Below, piece after piece: positions 7,967 through 17,548 of a stretch of 63,013 nt of DNA (the stretch's first letter is position 1; each line of letters starts with the position of its first letter). The notes under the pieces are model-generated. The model did no database searches and was not told where the DNA came from. It saw only the letters and a program-made list of their open reading frames with translations. The DNA comes from Clostridia bacterium (GTDB lineage Bacteria; Bacillota; Clostridia; Christensenellales; Aristaeellaceae). A program made the translations under genes and the position numbers. The stretch spans positions 1 to 63,013 of the forward strand of contig JAFXJP010000004.1 of NCBI GenBank assembly GCA_017532155.1, read 5' to 3'.

Positions 7967-9365
7967 AGAAATCAAAATCATTTCCCCAGAGGAATTAGCT
8001 GTTCAGCAGGCATTTGCGCAAAAAGTGCTTTTGCATCCCGAGCGGCCAAAGACCTACTATATTGTCACATACGGCTGCCAGATGAACGCGCACGACAGCG
8101 AAAAGCTGGCCGGTATGCTGCAAAACATGGGTATGACGCCAGCCGCAGACCGTCGTGAAGCAGATTTTGTGCTGCATAACACCTGCTGTATTCGTGACAA
8201 TGCCGAGCGAAAAGCCTTGGGCAATGTTACCTGGCTCAAGGAAATCAAGAAAGAGCGTCCGCATATGCTCATTGGCGTTTGCGGCTGCATGATCCAGCAA
8301 AAGGTGATGGCTGAAAAGCTGCTCAGTCAGTATCCTTTTATCGACGTTGCCTTTGGCACAGGCAATCTCTATCGCCTGCCTGAATACCTTTACGAAGCCA
8401 TCACTACGCACGAGCGCATCATCCGTGTAGATCCTAACGCCAGCACGCTGGTCGAAAATCTGCCCGTCTGCCGTGATCATCCGCTCAAGTCGTACATCAC
8501 CGTTATGTACGGCTGCAATAACTTCTGTTCTTATTGCATTGTGCCTTATGTGCGCGGTCGTGAGCGTTCCCGTGCAGCAGATGACATTGTCCGCGAGGCA
8601 GAATCGCTGGTAGCCTCCGGCGCAAAGGAGATCATGCTCCTTGGCCAGAATGTCAACAGCTATGGCACCGATAACGAAAACGGCATTTCGTTTGCAAAGC
8701 TTTTGCATCGGGTATCTCAAACCGGTATCGAGCGCATCCGCTTCATGACCTCTCATCCCAAAGATCTTTCCGATGAGCTGATCGATGAAATGGCGCACAA
8801 TTCCGTCATCGCTCCGCATCTGCATTTGCCTGTGCAGGCTGGCAACAACCGCATTTTGGAAGCAATGAACCGCCGCTATACGCGGGAACACTACCTCGAA
8901 AAGGTCAGAAAGCTCCGCGCTGCCATGCCGCATCTGGGTCTGACAACAGACTTGATTGTTGCGTTCCCCGGAGAAACTGAAGAGGAATTCCTCGATACCG
9001 TGTCTCTGGTGGAGGAAGTACGCTACGACAGTGCCTACACCTTTATTTACAGCCCGCGCACCGGCACCCGCGCCGCCGAAATGCCCGGTCGTATCGATCC
9101 TGAAGTTGCCAGTAACCGCATTGAGAGACTGATTGCTGTACAGGAAAGAATCACCGGCGAAATTCTTGAAAGCATGACCGGTCAAGTTGTACTCGCGCTT
9201 ATTGAAGGCACGTCCCGCCGCCGTGACTGGCAATTGACGGGCAAAACCGAGCGCAACATCAATATAAACTTTAGCGGAAGCGAAGCTGATATTGGCAAAA
9301 TCATTCCCGTTCGCGTTACAGGCCACGGCAGCAATACGCTGCGTGGTCAGAAAGAGGAGGACTAA
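7959..9365 (+). CDS. miaB: tRNA-2-methylthio-N6-dimethylallyladenosine synthase
   Basis: This 468-residue radical SAM methylthiotransferase converts i6A37 to ms2i6A37 in tRNAs reading UNN codons. The N-terminal MTTase domain has the three auxiliary 4Fe-4S ligands (YGCQMN, NTCCIRD, GVCGCM). The radical SAM motif is YGCNNFCSYCIVPYVRGRERSR, and a TRAM domain closes the protein (ESMTGQVVLALIEG). It overlaps the rng stop by 8 bases. The i6A substrate is made by miaA further down the same operon. Confidence 0.95.
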   Translation: MREEIKIISPEELAVQQAFAQKVLLHPERPKTYYIVTYGCQMNAHDSEKLAGMLQNMGMTPAADRREADFVLHNTCCIRDNAERKALGNVTWLKEIKKERPHMLIGVCGCMIQQKVMAEKLLSQYPFIDVAFGTGNLYRLPEYLYEAITTHERIIRVDPNASTLVENLPVCRDHPLKSYITVMYGCNNFCSYCIVPYVRGRERSRAADDIVREAESLVASGAKEIMLLGQNVNSYGTDNENGISFAKLLHRVSQTGIERIRFMTSHPKDLSDELIDEMAHNSVIAPHLHLPVQAGNNRILEAMNRRYTREHYLEKVRKLRAAMPHLGLTTDLIVAFPGETEEEFLDTVSLVEEVRYDSAYTFIYSPRTGTRAAEMPGRIDPEVASNRIERLIAVQERITGEILESMTGQVVLALIEGTSRRRDWQLTGKTERNININFSGSEADIGKIIPVRVTGHGSNTLRGQKEED

Positions 9366-9368
9366 ATT

Positions 9369-9797
9369 ATGTTCCATATGTCTCGTGCAATTTATGACAA
9401 GGCCGTTGAACTGGGCAAGCTGATGGCTGAAAGCGACACCTTCCTTGCCCTGAAAGCCGCCGAAGAAGCCGGTCAGAACGATCCTGAGCTTTCCAAGTGC
9501 GTTAGCGCTTATCTCGAAAAACGCCAGCGTATGGAAGAAGAAACGATGAAGGAAGAGAAGGATTTTGACCTCATCGCCGCGCTTGCCCGTGAAATTGACG
9601 AGGAATCGCAGCGCATGAATGCTCTGCCTGCCTACGAAAAACTTCAGAAAGCGCGCGAAGGTTACAACATGCTTATGAGCGGCATCAATGATGTGCTATA
9701 CGCCACGCTTTATCCGGATACCACCTGCTCCTGCTCCGGCAATTGCGCCACCTGCGGCGGCTGCAGCCATCCGATGGACAACGCTAGCGAAGAGTAA
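9369..9797 (+). CDS. YlbF/YmcA (Ric) family protein with Cys-rich tail
   Basis: The protein has 142 residues and starts after GAGGAGG. Its helical core (residues 3-112) matches the YlbF/YmcA/Com_YlbF family. In B. subtilis two such paralogues form the RicAFT complex with YaaT, bind 4Fe-4S clusters and promote RNA maturation with RNase Y. The tail has five cysteines at 120, 122, 126, 129 and 132 (CSCSGNCATCGGC), a plausible iron-sulfur site. B. subtilis ymcA also lies directly after miaB, so a RicA-like role is likely. Confidence 0.82.
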   Translation: MFHMSRAIYDKAVELGKLMAESDTFLALKAAEEAGQNDPELSKCVSAYLEKRQRMEEETMKEEKDFDLIAALAREIDEESQRMNALPAYEKLQKAREGYNMLMSGINDVLYATLYPDTTCSCSGNCATCGGCSHPMDNASEE

Positions 9798-9828
9798 GAT
9801 TTCATTTATACCAAAGGAGTAATTGTTC

Positions 9829-12437
9829 ATGGCACGCCCGGCTATCAACAGCGTTACCCCCATGATGCAGCAATACCTCACCATGAAGGAAGAGCACAAG
9901 GATGAATTGCTCTTCTATCGCCTTGGTGACTTTTATGAAATGTTTTTCGACGACGCAATCACCGCCAGCCGTGAGCTTGAGCTTACGCTGACCGGTCGTG
10001 AATGCGGTCTGCCCGAGCGCGCGCCCATGTGCGGCGTGCCGCACCATGCGGTAGATACTTACGTAACGCGCCTGATCGAAAAAGGGTATCGCGTCGCCAT
10101 TTGCGAACAGATGGAAGATCCCTCTGTTGCAAAGGGGCTTGTTAAACGTGCCATCACACGCATCATTACCCCCGGTACCGTAACAGATCAGTCTGCCCTG
10201 ACGGAGCGGAAAAACAATTATCTGGCCTCAGTTTGCATTGAAGGCAAACGCGCAGGCGTCGCCTATGTTGACGTGACCACCGGCGAATTCTATGCCGCGC
10301 AGTTGTCAAACGCAGAACGTGAATTAAAAGGCGCGCTTTCTTCCATCGCTCCACGCGAAATTATCACCAACAACAGCCAGCTTGTTTCTTCCGTGAGCGA
10401 CGTCTCTCAAAGCCATTGTCCCCAAAGTGCTTTCCAGGGAGCCCGCGCTACCGAGACGCTGACCAGGCATTTTGGCGTATCTTCGCTTACCGCGCTTGGC
10501 ATTGACAGTTCTCTGCTTCCTGCCGCACATGCTGCCGGTGCGCTGATGCACTATCTGGCCGACACACAGATGAACGCCATGTGCCACATTACAACGCTTC
10601 GTCTGCAAATGTCCAACCAGTCCATGCCGCTGGACGCCGCCACACGGCGCAACCTTGAGCTAACCGAGAATTTGCATGGCCGCTCTGTGCGCGGCAGCCT
10701 TCTGTGGCTGCTTGATAAGACGGCCACAGCCATGGGCGGCCGTCAGCTGCGCCGCTGGGTTGAACAGCCTTTGCTTTCCAAAGAAGCCATCGAAAGTCGT
10801 CTATCTGCTGTTTCCACACTGAAAAACAGTCATGTGCTGTCTGAACGGCTGCACGAAGTGCTCTGCAATGTCTACGATATGGAGCGCATTCTCTCCAAAG
10901 TCTCTTACGGTACGCTCAATGCGCGAGATTGTCTGGCGCTGCTGCGCTCTCTCAATCAGGTGCCGTTGCTGCAGGAGCTCCTTTCCGGCGAGGAATATGC
11001 TCACATCCGTCATATGCTGGGTTCGCTTGATCCCCTTTCCAATCTCACGCAATTGCTTGAAAATGCAATCAATCCCGATGCGCCGCTTTTGATTACCGAC
11101 GGCAATGTCATCCGCGAAGGCTATCACGCCCAATTGGATGAATTCAGAAATGCCGCCCTGCTGGGCAAACAGTGGATTGCCGATCTCGAAGCCCGCGAAC
11201 GCGAAGAGACAGGCATTAAAAACCTCAAAATCCACTTCAACCGCGTATTTGGCTATTATATTGAGGTCACAAAGTCGTATTATTCGCTTGTTCCTCTGCG
11301 CTATCAACGCAGACAGACGCTCGCCTCCTCTGAGCGCTATACCACCGATGAACTGCGCCAGATCGAAAGCAAGGTTTCCGGCGCCCAGGAACAAAGCGCC
11401 AAACTGGAGCTTGAGCTTTTCTCCGCCGTCCGCGAAGAAGTGCGCGCCGCCATTCCCCGGCTGCAAGGCACAGCCGAAGCCCTCAAAACGCTGGACGCGC
11501 TGCTCTCTCTGGCCCGCGTTGCTATCGAAAACAATTATGTCTGCCCTACCATCACTGAAGACGGCGAATTGATCATCCGCGACGGTCGCCATCCTGTGGT
11601 AGAAAAAACGATGTCCGACGGTTTGTTCGTTCCCAACGACACCGAAATGAATCTGAATGACAAACGCATGCAGATTATCACCGGCCCGAACATGGCCGGT
11701 AAAAGCACCTACATGCGTCAGGTTGCACTGATCGTGCTGATGGCGCACATCGGCTCGTTCGTACCCGCACGCGAGGCCGTAATTCCCCTGGTCGATAATG
11801 TCTTTACACGCATCGGCGCCTCGGACGATCTGGCAGGCGGCCAATCCACCTTCATGGTAGAAATGAGCGAAACGGCCTACATCCTGCGCAATGCTACCAG
11901 CCGCTCGCTGGTCATTCTGGATGAAATCGGTCGCGGCACCAGCACCTTTGATGGACTGAGCATCGCTTGTCTACCGTTGAATACCTCTGCGATCAGAAAA
12001 AGTGCGGCGCTAAAACGCTCTTCGCCACGCATTACCACGAGCTTTCCGAGCTGGAAGGCGTACTGGAGGGCGTTACAAATTATCAGATTTCTGTTAAGGA
12101 ACACGGCGAGGAGGTCATCTTCCTGCGCAAGATTGTTCGCGGCGGCGCTGATAAGAGCTTTGGCGTGTACGTCGCACGTCTGGCCGGCGTACCGCACGCA
12201 GTTGTAGCCCGTGCGCAGGAAATCGAAGCACGCCTTGAAGCTAACAACATCACGCAAAACACCATTGGACAAAATATCCTTGAAAAGGGCAAAAAGAAAA
12301 ATCAGCAGCAAGATCTCTTTGAATACGGAAAAACAGAGCTTGTTGAAGAATTAAGTAACCTTGATGTGCTTTCCATGTCGCCCATCGACGCCCTCAACGC
12401 CCTCTTCCTGCTGCGTGAAAAAGCGCGAAAGCTATAA
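9829..12437 (+). pseudogene. mutS: DNA mismatch recognition protein MutS, broken by a -1 frameshift
   Basis: The gene begins at ATG 9829 after AAAGGAG. Frame 1 runs to a stop at 12207 and encodes the mismatch-recognition domain (GDFYEMF with the Phe-x-Glu wedge), the connector, lever and clamp domains, Walker A GPNMAGKST (about residue 618) and Walker B ILDEIGRGTSTFDG (about 693). At about 11967-11970 the conserved SIAW loses one base, TGG reading as TG. The true protein continues in another frame to 12437 with LFATHYHEL, KSFGVYVARLAG and a C-terminal QQDLFEY clamp-binding motif. As read, the product would have about 80 wrong C-terminal residues and no dimer/HTH region. It is a natural mutation or a sequence error; everything else is intact. 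Confidence 0.9.
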
Positions 12438-12445
12438 TTTGAAAA

Positions 12446-13162
12446 ATGGCCAACTGGATTACGCATTTAATGATTGCCGATGGCGTTCTCAAGCGTTTCC
12501 CTGCCTTAGACAGGCACGGTTTCTGCGTAGGAAACATTGCGCCGGATTGCAATATTGAAAACGAAGACTGGACTGTCTTCACGCCTTCCCGCGAAATTAC
12601 CCATTGGATGCAGGGAGAGCGAAAGCAGTTATCGGATTGCGATTCGTTTTGTGACGCATATCTTCTGAAGCCCGTCAATCACCTTCTGTCACGCGAACAG
12701 CACGCTTTCTATTTGGGATACTATGCGCATTTGATTGCAGATGCAGCGTTTCAATTGATGACGCGCGACGAAGAACGCGTAAGAGCTGTTTGGAAGCGAA
12801 TTAAAGAGAGTGAGAACTGGCGCGCCGCCTCCGCAGGAATGGACGAAACCTGGGATTCCGTCAAAAAGCTGATTCCCGCCAAAGAAAGAATGCGTGAAAT
12901 CTATGCCATGGAGGCTGATTATCTTGTTTCTCATCCGGATTCCGGTTACCTTACCGAAATTCTTCCCTTAAAATCTTTTCCGGACTATATTGACTATCTG
13001 CCGCCCGGCGCAATCACGCGTAAAATTCATGTGATGGGCTATCTGCCCCAGCAAGACAAAGCTGTGCAGTATATATGCTTTTCGCAAGATGAATATACTG
13101 GTTTTGTCAAAAACACTATTCAACTTATTACAGAGCATTTTGTCACAAAACGATTGCTATAA
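12446..13162 (+). CDS. Zinc-dependent phospholipase C-like protein
   Basis: This 238-residue protein resembles the zinc-dependent phospholipase C superfamily. Candidate metal ligands lie in MANWITHLMIADGVL, GNIAPD, REITHWMQGE and YLGYYAHLIADAAFQ, the pattern of W/H/D/H residues that holds three zincs in Clostridium and Bacillus PLC. No signal peptide is visible, so it is probably cytoplasmic and may act on another phosphoester. It lies 8 bp after mutS and 10 bp before mutL. Similar small genes occur widely in Clostridia without known function. Confidence 0.7.
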   Translation: MANWITHLMIADGVLKRFPALDRHGFCVGNIAPDCNIENEDWTVFTPSREITHWMQGERKQLSDCDSFCDAYLLKPVNHLLSREQHAFYLGYYAHLIADAAFQLMTRDEERVRAVWKRIKESENWRAASAGMDETWDSVKKLIPAKERMREIYAMEADYLVSHPDSGYLTEILPLKSFPDYIDYLPPGAITRKIHVMGYLPQQDKAVQYICFSQDEYTGFVKNTIQLITEHFVTKRLL

Positions 13163-13172
13163 GGAGTTATCT

Positions 13173-15260
13173 ATGTCACTTAAGCACATCAGGCAGCTTT
13201 CACAGGATGTAATCGGTCAAATCGCCGCCGGCGAAGTTGTCGAACGTCCTGCCGCTGCAATTAAAGAACTGGTCGAGAATAGCATGGACGCCGGCGCCAC
13301 TGCCATCACAGTTGAAATTCGCGACGGTGGGCTTACCTCCTTTCGCGTAGTTGATAACGGCAGCGGCATTCAGCCGAGCGATATACGCCTCGCCTTTGAA
13401 CGTCATGCCACCAGCAAGATTTCTACCGCAGATGATCTATATAGCATTCAAACGCTCGGCTTCCGTGGTGAAGCTCTGGCCTCTATTGCAGCTGTATCAA
13501 AGCTTACCTGCACCACTCGAACCAAAAACGCCGACTTTGGTATCTCTGTTCAGAATAATGGCGGTATCATCAGTGAAATCAAGGAAGCAGCCTGTCCTGA
13601 AGGTACCGCTTTCACGGTAAAGGATCTGTTCTATAATGCGCCTGTCAGACGCAAATTTATGAAAAAGCCCTCAACAGAAACAGGCTACGTTTCTGATCTG
13701 ATGATGCGCTTTATCCTTTCTCATCCGCAAATCTCCTTCCGCTATATTGCTGATGGCAAAACCGTTTATTTCAGTGCCGGTGATGGCAAACTGGAAAGCG
13801 CAGTAATGAGCATTTACGGCCTGAATACCCTTGGAAAACTGCACCGTGTTTCCGGCCATATGAACGGACTGAGGCTGGATGGATTTGTCGGCATTGGAGA
13901 ATTGGCGCGCGGAAACCGCACGCACCAAACCTTTATCCTCAATGGCAGAATGATCAAAAGTAATCTGCTGACAGTCTCACTGGAGGAGGCTTGTCGCCAG
14001 CGCGTCATGATTGGCCGATTCCCCATTTGCATTCTTCATCTTACCATGCCTTTTGAGCAAGCAGACGTCAACGTACACCCCAACAAATGGGAAGTTCGCT
14101 TTCAAAACGAGCTGGGCATTCGCGAGGCTGTCACAACGCTCATTCAAGATGCTTGGCGTGACAAACCGACCCTGGATACAGCCGAAAAGCTGTTTGACGA
14201 AAAGCCTGCGCCCGTTTCGCCCGTTAAAATCACCACACCTATCGTCTCAGTCCAAACCAGCCTTCAATCCAGCGCAACATCCAACAATATTAAACCAGAC
14301 GAAAGCAATACCAAACCCGATATCAAAAAAGAAAGTGCAAACGTCAATAATTTACATACCACAGTACATAATATATCGAACAATATTTCAGATAATATCA
14401 GTCATAAATCTATATTTAACAACCCAAATCCTCTGCAATCGAAGCAAGCCTATATGCATTCATCTCAGGAATTGCTTCCTCCGCTGAAGATAAACACTGC
14501 CAACGCGCCGCTTAAAAGCACTTTTTCGCCCGTTGAAAAGCCGAATTCTATCAATCTAGCAGCAAATGCAGAATCGACCAATCTCGTCTCTGCCCCCAAT
14601 TCTCCCGTTTCCATCCCTGCGCCCAAGGTTGTTCAAGAAGAAATTGAACAAGTTACAGAGCAAAAGATCGAGTCTGCTTTTTCTAAGCTTAGCGTTCGCA
14701 TGATCGGCGTTGTCTTTAACACCTACATTATTCTGGAATGCAATGACCGTATGCTTTTATGCGATCAGCACGCCGTGCACGAGCGCTTGCTATTTGAACG
14801 CATGCTGAAAGCCTGTGAGGCCGATACTGCCTCTCAGATGTTGCTCACACCTCTGCTGATTAAACTGACGCATCGAGAATACGAGGTGTTTCTTGACAGT
14901 CAGGATGCTTTGCACAATGCCGGCTTTGATGCAGCTGATTTCGGTGATCTGACTGTACAGCTTCGCGCCGTGCCCATGGTGCTTGGCGCCGCCCGCAGCA
15001 CAGATTGTTTCCGCGACGCTTTGGATGAACTGGCCGACGGTCGTCAAATTACCAATCAAAAGCGCACTGAAAGAATCATCCAGATGGCCTGCAAGCACGC
15101 TGTAAAGGGTGGCGAAAAGCTGCCTGAGGAAGGCTTATTTGAGCTTGTCCGACGTATGATTACCGACAATGTTACCCCTACCTGTCCGCATGGACGTCCT
15201 CTTATTGTCGAAGTAACGCACCGTGAGCTCGACAAACGTTTCCGCAGGATTCAAAACTGA
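13173..15260 (+). CDS. mutL: DNA mismatch repair protein MutL (endonuclease type)
   Basis: This protein has 695 residues from ATG 13173 after AAGGAG. The GHKL ATPase domain is intact (IAAGEVVERPAAAIKELVENSMDAGA, DNGSGI, HATSKI, GFRGEALASI). The C-terminal dimerisation domain carries the endonuclease signature DQHAVHERLLFE and the metal-site motifs ACKHAVKGG and CPHGRP, so this MutL should nick DNA, as in organisms without MutH. The linker (about residues 350-510) is Asn/Ser/Thr-rich and visibly more AT-rich than its flanks. Its partner mutS lies two genes upstream in the same operon. Confidence 0.95.
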   Translation: MSLKHIRQLSQDVIGQIAAGEVVERPAAAIKELVENSMDAGATAITVEIRDGGLTSFRVVDNGSGIQPSDIRLAFERHATSKISTADDLYSIQTLGFRGEALASIAAVSKLTCTTRTKNADFGISVQNNGGIISEIKEAACPEGTAFTVKDLFYNAPVRRKFMKKPSTETGYVSDLMMRFILSHPQISFRYIADGKTVYFSAGDGKLESAVMSIYGLNTLGKLHRVSGHMNGLRLDGFVGIGELARGNRTHQTFILNGRMIKSNLLTVSLEEACRQRVMIGRFPICILHLTMPFEQADVNVHPNKWEVRFQNELGIREAVTTLIQDAWRDKPTLDTAEKLFDEKPAPVSPVKITTPIVSVQTSLQSSATSNNIKPDESNTKPDIKKESANVNNLHTTVHNISNNISDNISHKSIFNNPNPLQSKQAYMHSSQELLPPLKINTANAPLKSTFSPVEKPNSINLAANAESTNLVSAPNSPVSIPAPKVVQEEIEQVTEQKIESAFSKLSVRMIGVVFNTYIILECNDRMLLCDQHAVHERLLFERMLKACEADTASQMLLTPLLIKLTHREYEVFLDSQDALHNAGFDAADFGDLTVQLRAVPMVLGAARSTDCFRDALDELADGRQITNQKRTERIIQMACKHAVKGGEKLPEEGLFELVRRMITDNVTPTCPHGRPLIVEVTHRELDKRFRRIQN

Positions 15261-15261
15261 T

Positions 15262-16194
15262 ATGAATATGCAAAATAATAAACCTCGTATTCTTGGTTTT
15301 GTCGGCGCGACCGCCAGCGGGAAGACCAGCCTTGCCCTTGAAGTCGCCAAGCGTCTGCCCTGTGAAATCCTCTGCATGGATTCTATGCAAATCTACCGTG
15401 GTATGGATATTGGCACCGCTAAGCCAACTGCTGCTGAGCAGTCCATTGCACCGCATTACATGATTGACATTGTCGATCCCGCCGATTCCTATTCTGTTGC
15501 GCAGTATGTCGACTCGGCCCATCATCTTATTGCTGATATTCTTTCGCGCAATCACGTTCCGGTTCTGGTCGGCGGCACTGGCTTATATCTGCAAGGGCTG
15601 TCTTTGCCAATGAATTATGGTGGATTGCCCAGCGATCCCGCCATGCGTCAGCAATTGACCGATGATCTTGCACAGATCGGCCCTGAAATGCTGCACGCTC
15701 GCCTGCAATCAGTTGATCCCATAACTGCCGCACGCTTGCATCCAAACGACACTCGCCGCGTTATTCGCGCTCTGGAGATTTTCCACTTGACCGGCACACC
15801 CATGTCACAGCATAAAACCCCAACTGACGCCGATTCTCCTTATCGCTTTTCGCTCTACGCCATCGACTGGCCACGCGCGGAATTGCATCAGCGCATCAAC
15901 CTGCGCGTTGATCTGATGATACAAAACGGGTTGCTGGATGAAGTTGAGCGGCTCGTCCGCAGCGGCGTACCCGCCGATGCACAAAGCATGCAGGGGCTTG
16001 GCTATAAAGAGCTATTGCCCGTATTAAGCAATAAAGCCGCACTTCCATCTGCCGTTGAGCAGATTAAAACCGGCACACGCAATTATGCACGCCGCCAGCT
16101 GATCTGGTTCAGGCGCGACAAACGCATCGAATGGATTGATAAAGACCATCTTCCCTCTGCCGCTGAACACATTATTAACAACTGGAAGGAATGA
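15262..16194 (+). CDS. miaA: tRNA dimethylallyltransferase
   Basis: This 310-residue enzyme transfers the dimethylallyl group to A37, giving the substrate of MiaB. The P-loop GATASGKTSLA and DSMQIYRGMDIGTAKPT are diagnostic, followed by HYMIDIVDP, GGTGLYLQGL, RRVIRALEI and GLGYKEL. The start at 15262 lies one base after the mutL stop; a GCAGGA upstream is a weak ribosome site, suggesting translational coupling. Confidence 0.95.
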   Translation: MNMQNNKPRILGFVGATASGKTSLALEVAKRLPCEILCMDSMQIYRGMDIGTAKPTAAEQSIAPHYMIDIVDPADSYSVAQYVDSAHHLIADILSRNHVPVLVGGTGLYLQGLSLPMNYGGLPSDPAMRQQLTDDLAQIGPEMLHARLQSVDPITAARLHPNDTRRVIRALEIFHLTGTPMSQHKTPTDADSPYRFSLYAIDWPRAELHQRINLRVDLMIQNGLLDEVERLVRSGVPADAQSMQGLGYKELLPVLSNKAALPSAVEQIKTGTRNYARRQLIWFRRDKRIEWIDKDHLPSAAEHIINNWKE

Positions 16195-16201
16195 GATACC
16201 C

Positions 16202-17443
16202 ATGGATATCCAAAGTCTGATTCTACGTGCCGAAGCCGGCTGCACACAGCAGTTTGCTCAAATCGATCAAACTGCACTGCTTGGCACGCGCAAAGTTCTT
16301 ACTGCCTTTGCCAATCACCATGTAGCCGCCCGCCATTTTTCCCCCACGACCGGCTATGGCTATGACGATATTGGTCGCGATACGCTCGAATCCATTTTCA
16401 GCGAGCTGCTGGGCACTGAAGCCTCCATCGTCCGTCCTCAAATCGCTTCTGGTACCCATGCGCTGTCTATGTGCCTGTTTGGTCTGCTCAAGCCTGGCGA
16501 TCACCTGCTGGCTGCCAGCGGCATGCCTTATGATACGCTCGAATGCGTAATCGGCAAAAACGGTCAGCCGGCAGGTTCTCTCTCTGAAATGGGAGTTACC
16601 TTCGATGCGGTTGATTTGCTCAGCGATGGTTCGATTAACGTCCCTGCGGTTCTTGCTGCAATCAAACCTGAAACTACCGTCGTGTCCCTCCAGCGCAGCC
16701 GCGGCTATGCCTGGCGTGATGCTATCCTCCCTGAAGATATGCAGCCCGTCATTGATGCGGTGCACAAGCTGCGTCCGGATATTTTCATCATGGTTGATAA
16801 CTGCTATGGCGCTTTTGTATGCGATAAAGAACCCTCGCACCTGGGTGCAGATGTCGTTGTAGGCAGCCTGATTAAAAATATTGGCGGCGGTCTCGCTCCC
16901 ACCGGCGGCTATATTTCGGGCACTGCGCGCGCGATTGAACGCATCGAAGCCCGACTGACTGCACCTGGTATTGGCCGTGAAGTTGGCAGCTATGCTGCTT
17001 CGTATCAGCCCTTCTATCAGGGACTTTTTCTGGCGCCGCATACCGTAGCCCAGGCGCTTAAAACAGCAGTTCTTTCTGCCCGCGTATTCGAATTGCTCGG
17101 AATGAAATCCTCTCCTGCTTATGACGCCAAACGTTCTGATATTATCCAGGCCATTGAAATGGGTACGCCCGAGCGTCTGGTTGCTTTCTGCCGCGGTATT
17201 CAAGCCGCTTCCCCTGTAGACAGCTTCGTTGCGCCCGAGCCCTGGGAGATGCCCGGCTATAACGATCAGGTCATCATGGCAGCCGGCACCTTCGTTTCCG
17301 GCGCTTCTATCGAATTGTCTGCAGATGCGCCCATGCGCGCACCGTATATCGCCTATATGCAGGGTGCACTGACATACGAGCATGGCAAGCTCGCCATTCA
17401 AACCGCGCTCGAATGCATGGATAAGGAACACACACTCCTGTAA
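16202..17443 (+). CDS. Methionine gamma-lyase family protein (YnbB / 'aluminium resistance' type)
   Basis: The protein has 413 residues from ATG 16202 after AAGGAA. It is a PLP enzyme of the Cys/Met metabolism fold in the PF06838 group, historically called aluminium resistance protein. PFGYGYDDIGRDTLE-like sequence, IVRPQIASGTHAL and the PLP-lysine segment GSLIKNIGGGLAPTGGYI are characteristic. The substrate is not established; a C-S lyase role is inferred from the fold. B. subtilis also keeps its homologue near the miaA region. It is the last gene of the operon and is followed by a strong terminator. Confidence 0.85.
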   Translation: MDIQSLILRAEAGCTQQFAQIDQTALLGTRKVLTAFANHHVAARHFSPTTGYGYDDIGRDTLESIFSELLGTEASIVRPQIASGTHALSMCLFGLLKPGDHLLAASGMPYDTLECVIGKNGQPAGSLSEMGVTFDAVDLLSDGSINVPAVLAAIKPETTVVSLQRSRGYAWRDAILPEDMQPVIDAVHKLRPDIFIMVDNCYGAFVCDKEPSHLGADVVVGSLIKNIGGGLAPTGGYISGTARAIERIEARLTAPGIGREVGSYAASYQPFYQGLFLAPHTVAQALKTAVLSARVFELLGMKSSPAYDAKRSDIIQAIEMGTPERLVAFCRGIQAASPVDSFVAPEPWEMPGYNDQVIMAAGTFVSGASIELSADAPMRAPYIAYMQGALTYEHGKLAIQTALECMDKEHTLL

Positions 17444-17457
17444 TTTGCTTTTCTTGC

Positions 17458-17490
17458 AGTCCGCAGTTCGCTGCGGACTTTTTCTTTTTG
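17458..17490 (+). terminator. Intrinsic terminator of the mutS-mutL-miaA operon
   Basis: A perfect 9-bp stem, AGTCCGCAG / CTGCGGACT, with a TTCG tetraloop is followed by TTTTTCTTTTT. Confidence 0.95.
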
Positions 17491-17498
17491 TCTGCAGC

Positions 17499-17527
17499 GC
17501 ATATCACTGTCCTCCCCATCATACTTT
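17499..17527 (+). promoter_or_regulatory. Candidate sigma-E (mother-cell) promoter for spoIVFA-spoIVFB
   Basis: GCATATC (17499-17505), a 14-bp spacer and CATACTTT (17520-17527) resemble the sigma-E pattern KMATATT-14/15-CATACANT. The predicted start lies just ahead of the GGAGG at 17537-17541. The spoIVF operon of B. subtilis is known to be sigma-E dependent. No good sigma-A promoter is seen here. Confidence 0.6.
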
Positions 17528-17548
17528 CCAGAAAACGGAGGTATCTCT

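Noticed and set aside
11960-11975. Programmed frameshift in mutS
   Set aside because: There is no slippery heptamer, no downstream structure of note and no family precedent; a one-base deletion explains the data better.
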